Positions 58,901 to 64,000 of a stretch of 64,000 bases of DNA are shown here, in pieces. Each line of letters opens with the position of its first letter. Position 1 is the stretch's first letter. The position numbers and the translations under genes were made by a program. A model generated the notes under the pieces. That model worked only from the letters and a program-made list of their open reading frames with translations. It did not search any database and had not been told where the DNA came from. Source of the stretch: Leptodontidium sp. MPI-SDFR-AT-0119 (lineage: Eukaryota > Ascomycota > Leotiomycetes > Helotiales > Leptodontidiaceae); contig JAHLEZ010000019.1 in NCBI GenBank assembly GCA_020726505.1, positions 1-64,000 of the forward strand, given 5' to 3'.

Positions 58901-61184
58901 TCAAAGCTAGGTGGAGAGCTGAAAGCAAGCCAGAATGTTTGCCTTTCTTCTGCAGGGGATCATTTGCTCTGACAGAAAATGAGGTTTCGGTGATTTTCCA
59001 GAGTTCAGATCTTGCGCCAGTCCTGTGTGATTCCACTGGTAAGGCCAGGTGGGCTTCTTCTTTTGACCCTCTCGACGTCCCCGCTTATTGCTATCGCTGC
59101 AGTACAGGAGTCATGGGTTCCTTTCCACCAATAAATATACAGCCGAAAAGTCTTTTTTCAATAAACCTGCCAACTTGCCGTATCAGGACTCGCTGAGAGC
59201 ACACCTCAGAGAATTCTGCAGCTATGACGCTTCCATTCGCCTGTCACCCACCCAGAAGAAAAGAAAAACCACCGCACCTGATACGGAAATCAGGACATGA
59301 GCAAACAAGGCAAGCGATCCGTGACCGCAAGGAAAGAAGAAGTATTTCAGGATTGCGGAATAAAAAGCAAGCAGTATAGAATCTGCTGATGCGGTTTTGA
59401 AGAAGGAAAATTACCCCACCATGGCGGGCGGGGTTGACAAGTACCTTTTTGTCAACAGACAAGGCTGAACTTTTGCTAGATACTGTAGGCTGAACGCCCT
59501 CATGCAGGTCTGAATTCTTCCAGCGATTTGCATAAGATATGCTGCAGTCGGCTTCTCGTCATCAAGGTGTTCCAGAAGGCTTACCGATCCGGTGCAGAGA
59601 TGCCCACCTCTTCGCTTCCAAAAGACTTTCTACTCGTAGTTCACCTTTCGGGGCTTTCTAGCGTGGTTGCCTTGATTTAGTTATGTTGCTTGCTTATTAT
59701 GCACAAGGACTTGTTGATAAGCTGATGTCAAAATGGCCTGAAACGTATGTTAGAGAAGCCGAAAGGTGCGTGAGTGGAGGACTTGCTGCAGCTCAAAACT
59801 CCAGAAAACGTTCTCTGTCGATGGAAGAATGCAGTGGTATGTATCGTTGGCTTTATAGATTCCACGTAGAGCCGCTCGAATGAAGTCTTTCGCACCATTA
59901 TGTCTAAATAGTGGGCCGATGGACAGCAATGCAACATCGTTCCCATTGCTCAGTCATCACTGATAACAACAGACCCAGCCTTACCAATATCTGGGAAGAA
60001 TTCAACCCCGCTTCGTGAATGGCGCCGAAGAGGGCGCTCAAACTTCGGTGTTTCCACTTTAGTTACGGAAGCAACTTTCCAGAACTATTGTATTGCTGAT
60101 TGGAATTGTCCAGCATGCAGTGGCAGTAAGGCAGGACGAGGCATTCTGGAAATGCTACTTCATAATCATCATGTGAAGAATACCTGCACTTCAATGCCCG
60201 TGAATTTACCCCGCTATACAGCCTCGTGCTGTGACCACCCGCCCCTCTCACTTGAGGCAAGGGGTGTTGCTTCGAATAGGGTTTCATCGGCGATATGCAC
60301 TCTCAAACCGATTTGTCAGTTATCCTTTCTTGGAATGTAACAGTTTGGAGGCCTCGTTGCAAGGGATAATTGAGCACCAGTAAAATGTCAGTACAAAATC
60401 TTGGGCATGTATGCGACGGGCAACAATATCTGTTTAGATTCATGCTTTAATGCCCAGGTTATCTGTGCCCTGTCGCCCAAACCGTCCAAATCCAGCTGTG
60501 TGCGGGTACCTGTTTCAAAGGAACAGACCGTTATTTTAATCAGGAGTAGTTGACTTAGGTCTTTCGGTGTCCAGAATAGGAATCATCTCGCACTGTAGGA
60601 GGATTTTCGTGGGGGGAAGAGGATCCTCGTTGACTATGTGGGGTAGGATCAGAAACTAGATCGTGAAGCAGATTGTCATGTTGAAAGCACATCCGTTATA
60701 ATTTACTTCAGTTGCCAATTGAAGAAGCTCTGAGTGTGGGTCAAAGGCTCCTTTCTCGAGAGGTATACAAATTTAGCTGGCTTGTGGAGAGAGCTAGTTG
60801 ATCAGTTCGACCCAAACTACGAAACTCTGTCATATCCGATCCCTCATATTGCTCAAGATTGAGCCCGCGATCTAGAACTTGGTCGCTTGGAGCGGCGTCT
60901 TGCTTTAGGATAATGGTGCTGTTGGTGGAACCGGCGGTGAGAACAGGAGGGGAAATTTCCCCCGGTGTTGGTAAACAATTTGATCGAGTGGCTTGAGGAT
61001 CAAAAGACGGACTGTGCACTTGCATGAGGCTCAGGACTGCAATTGGCAAAAAATGTCGGCTTGAATGCCTTTATGCTTGAACCTTACTGATTATAGGACT
61101 AGCGGTGAACGACTCGCGGGATATTTATATATTTATGCTAAAATCATATACATAGCTAGTCTATTACATACTGGGTAACGGTGG
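55944..61184. other. 5.2-kb gene-poor tract
   Basis: No gene supported. Open frames are at most about 104 codons, on both strands, without domains. A pure 18-base C tract lies at 58,482-58,499. Composition is normal rather than RIP-like, so this is ordinary intergenic DNA or remnants too old to read. Confidence 0.45.
58482..58499 (+). repeat. Homopolymeric C18 tract
   Basis: Eighteen consecutive C residues preceded by A and followed by T. Could form a G-quadruplex or i-motif or be an assembly-sensitive homopolymer. Confidence 0.95.
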
Positions 61185-63087
61185 TTATTGTTTACTAATG
61201 ACGTCTGCTAACTGAGTTGTGGGAGCGACATACGGCTTGATCTTAGATCGTACCTGGGTACGTTGCTCGAATGCGTACGCGAACCCGATCAAAGACTCCT
61301 CGCTCCACTTTGCACCTATGAAGGAGATCCCGAACCTGGACGAAGTCAGAGGACACATAGATGAAAAGGGAACCTGACAGATGAACAGAAGTAATATCGG
61401 GTGTGAACTCACGGTATGTTTGGGGCTACCTGCACAAGGTCCCAGTTCCTGGATTTCAAGACCGTAGTGTTTGCTGGGTAGTGACCTAACGGAACAGTAA
61501 CTACTGGCAGTCCTGCTCTCGCCGAAGGACCAGATGAATAGTCCGTTGGAAGAATCAATGCATCCAGATTATACTTCTCCAGAGCTCCTAGAACCCCTCC
61601 TTCGGCGCCATAGTAGTAGCTTCTTTGATATGCTTGCCAGAACTGGTAATCTGAGTTGTCGTACCCCAAAGATAAAGCGCCATCCCATACAGCTGTATCT
61701 CGTGTGGGGTATGCTTCGAGTGGAAAACCTTGAGTGAAGTTGCGAACATCAGCCAAGCTTGTTACGTTGTTTGGGTTGGTCTCCAATTGCGCGAGGTAGG
61801 CTGCCAGATCACTGATGAAATCGGCTTCTAACACCAGTGTTTCGTTGTCATCTTTGAGATAGCCTTCCCAGGCAGGATAGTCTGTATTCTCAACGATAGT
61901 AGCACCGGCCCTTTTCATCACTTTGACTGCCGCATTAAATGCCGAAATCACTGGTGGGCTGCTATCATCTTGATACGAAGCGATGACTTTCCTGGGTATG
62001 CCAATTCGAGCTCCTCGGAGACTGGAGAAATTTAGAGACTTGGTGTAATCTGGAGGACTATTCCATGGCTGAGCTAGAGTGTAGTTGTCTGTTACATCTC
62101 TTCCAGCGATGACCGAAAGAATATATGCTGCGTCTGAGACAGTTCTGGCCATTGGACCTGAGCAATGTCAGTTCTCGCTATTTGAAGTCATAGACGAGAT
62201 GTTAGAAAGACGCTATCAAATAAACTTTTGACCTACCAATAGTATCCTGATGAGAAGATATAGGGATGACCAACGACCTAGAAGTCAAACCAACAGAGGG
62301 TTTGATTCCGACTAAGTTGTTGACACTGGAAGGACTCAAGATACTTCCATCAGTCTCTGTTCCCAACGATGCCCATGCAAGTCCGATTGAACTTCCCACA
62401 CCACTTCCAGATGAACTTCCACTAGGGTCTCCATTTGGGTAATAAGCAGAAGTGGTTTGGTTCCCATAAGCTGACCAGCCACTAGAACTGTTTGAGCTTC
62501 TGAAATTGGCCCATTGACTCAAGTTACTCTTTCCAAGTAGAATGACGCCAGCTGTACGCAATTTTGCAGCCACGGTGGCATCGCGTGAGACCGTAGCTCC
62601 AAGTAAGGCATAAGAACCAGCTGTATTGTTCATCTGGTCGTGTGTAGCAATGTTGTTCTTTATTAGCATGGGAATGCCGTGCAGGGCGCCTCTGATTGTT
62701 CCGTTGGCTCTCTCTGCATCAAGACTTTCTGCAATTGAAAGGGCTTCTGGGTTTATTTCAACCACTGCGTGTAGGAGATCATTAACTTCCTGAATGCGGA
62801 GAAGGTATGCCTGATACCGTCAGTTATCTTGCCTGGGAAACAGCGAGACTACCTACCTTGGTTAGATCGACACTGCTCCAGGCGCCATTTTCCAGACCGG
62901 CAATAAGCTCCTCAGCTCCGACATCGAGGAGATCTGGATAGCATGGAGATGAAGCTGTAAAAGTGTAAGCTGCAAATTTATGCGGTTGATGAATTGGTAT
63001 GCACTCACTGTACAATCTCGGAGCAGTAGCCCACCCCACCCTACTCAGACACAACAGTACAACCAAAACAAACACTTTGAACGACAT
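61185..63087 (-). CDS. Secreted amidase-signature hydrolase
   Basis: Predicted 548 residues in five exons: 63087-63009, 62954-62857, 62810-62237, 62157-61413 and 61335-61185. The start MSFKVFVLVVLLCLSRVGWA gives a clear signal peptide; an upstream in-frame ATG at 63,279 would bury it and is rejected. The amidase-signature catalytic triad is complete: Lys in GIPMLIKNNIATHD, cis-Ser in GDPSGSSSGSGVG, and the nucleophile Ser in LGTETDGSILSPS. Family segments GKSNLSQWANFR, GPMARTVSDAAYIL (restored across intron 3) and ALILPTDYSSGPSARAGLP are present. N-glycosylation sequons (NNT, NQT, NNV) fit secretion. It hydrolyses an amide or ester bond of unknown substrate. No damage is visible. Confidence 0.92.
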
Positions 63088-64000
63088 GGCTCTCCAACAG
63101 AATGAATTGGCAATCGGCAGCGGCTCTCCCTTCGACTCCTCGGAGTACTCCCGGGTCAGAAGGTAATCCTTCTCAGATGGAAATATATCAGAGGGGGCCA
63201 GGTTTATAGTGTTCCTCACATTTTGAGTGAGCTTCCTCATACAGTCTGGCATGCTTTCTACGATCACCACCCTAGCCATCGCAAAGATAAGCTACTGGCC
63301 ACTTCAAATGAGGCAGCAGAGGTACCTCGAATGTCATCAATCCTCCCCTGGTTAGCAATAATAATGACGACATTTAGATGCGGCAGAGATGCTTACCCCT
63401 GAATACCGGATATGCGGGGTTGAAAACCAATCAATCTCGCGCAGCTTCATTCATGTCGACTGATATCGACAACTATCTTGATAAGAACTTAGAAGGAGCG
63501 TGGTAATGGCATGGAAAACCACAAGGTAGATGTTCAAGCGAGAGGCGGGTGGTCTTGGTATTTATGAAGGGAAATTCTGACTAAGGAAACGTTGAGAACG
63601 GAGAGATTGCTCGGCATTTACGTGATGCTGACTTAACAAGGTATTCTGAGATGGGAAGGTGGGAGCTGGAGGAATTCCGTCTTCGGAGACCTTGACTTGA
63701 CGAAGACTGGAGAAGAGAATAATATCCTGTTTAAGCACCCAAGCAAGAATTAGTTAAAGAGGATTGAAAATAAAGAGATGACGAGGTCGATTATTGAGAT
63801 CGCGACCCGCTTTTCCCCCGGAACCCTTGGCAGCGGGACATATCCAGCAGCAGTCCATCCCGAGGGGAATACATTTAGAACACATCTTTTCTTAATATGA
63901 ACGGCGAAAAATAACCACAGTGTTCGAGGTGCTAGTTCCAAAATTACAACATGTTTTATTTTCAATTTCAAAAAGACCGTTGGTGCCGTTAGCTACTCAT
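63088..64000. other. Promoter region upstream of the amidase
   Basis: Contains the amidase promoter and a short minus-strand open frame (73 codons, 63,971-63,750) without features. No further gene is seen before the window ends. Confidence 0.5.

Noticed and set aside
1..64000. CRISPR array or bacterial operon structures
   Set aside because: No regularly spaced repeats, and the genes are intron-bearing and eukaryotic.

Overview
This window looks like a chromosomal segment of a filamentous ascomycete (Pezizomycotina). The protein-coding genes have short spliceosomal introns (mostly 43-80 bp, GT-AG). They include two Zn2Cys6 fungal regulators, Dal5-type and DHA1-type MFS transporters, and a split between a very AT-rich repeat block and normal-composition gene-rich DNA. 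That split is typical of genomes shaped by repeat-induced point mutation (RIP). A leotiomycete is my guess, but nothing here fixes the order or genus.

Positions 1 to about 11,760 are an AT-rich graveyard of LTR retrotransposons with no intact gene. Recognisable pieces are a Ty3/Gypsy protease/reverse transcriptase region on the plus strand (about 1.28-3.84 kb), the 3' end of a Ty1/Copia element with a probable LTR (about 3.88-4.59 kb), an inverted partial copy of the same Gypsy element (about 4.59-5.43 kb), and a Copia integrase-to-RT region (about 7.7-11.2 kb) broken by two copies of a 210-bp LTR-like repeat. Stop codons are almost all TAA/TAG in places where the families have Gln or Trp, as RIP predicts.

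From 11.8 to 24.7 kb lies a compact accessory block. It holds an Aro80-like Zn2Cys6 regulator (minus) divergent from an MFS anion permease (plus), a short-chain dehydrogenase missing its cofactor-binding N-terminus, a second MFS permease (minus), and a SAM-dependent methyltransferase. The regulator and first permease share a 614-bp promoter with two identical 16-bp CCG-containing repeats. The layout suggests a locally regulated uptake and catabolic cluster, now partly decayed.

From 27.8 to 40 kb come an RS/proline-rich hypothetical protein, a dienelactone-hydrolase-like/SnoaL-like protein divergent from a nirA-like Zn2Cys6 regulator, and an SREBP-type bHLH-zip factor. From 44 to 56 kb come a DHA1 drug-type MFS transporter, an AlkB-like Fe(II)/2-oxoglutarate dioxygenase with zinc modules and an SRA-like N-terminal region, a peroxisomal acyl/aryl-CoA ligase, and the conserved ribosome-assembly WD40 protein Sqt1. 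A secreted amidase-signature enzyme closes the window (61.2-63.1 kb). Long intergenic tracts (24.7-27.8, 34.4-38.6, 40.0-44.1, 55.9-61.2 kb) hold no gene I can support.

Exon boundaries were read by eye from splice consensus and frame continuity. They are predictions without transcript support.
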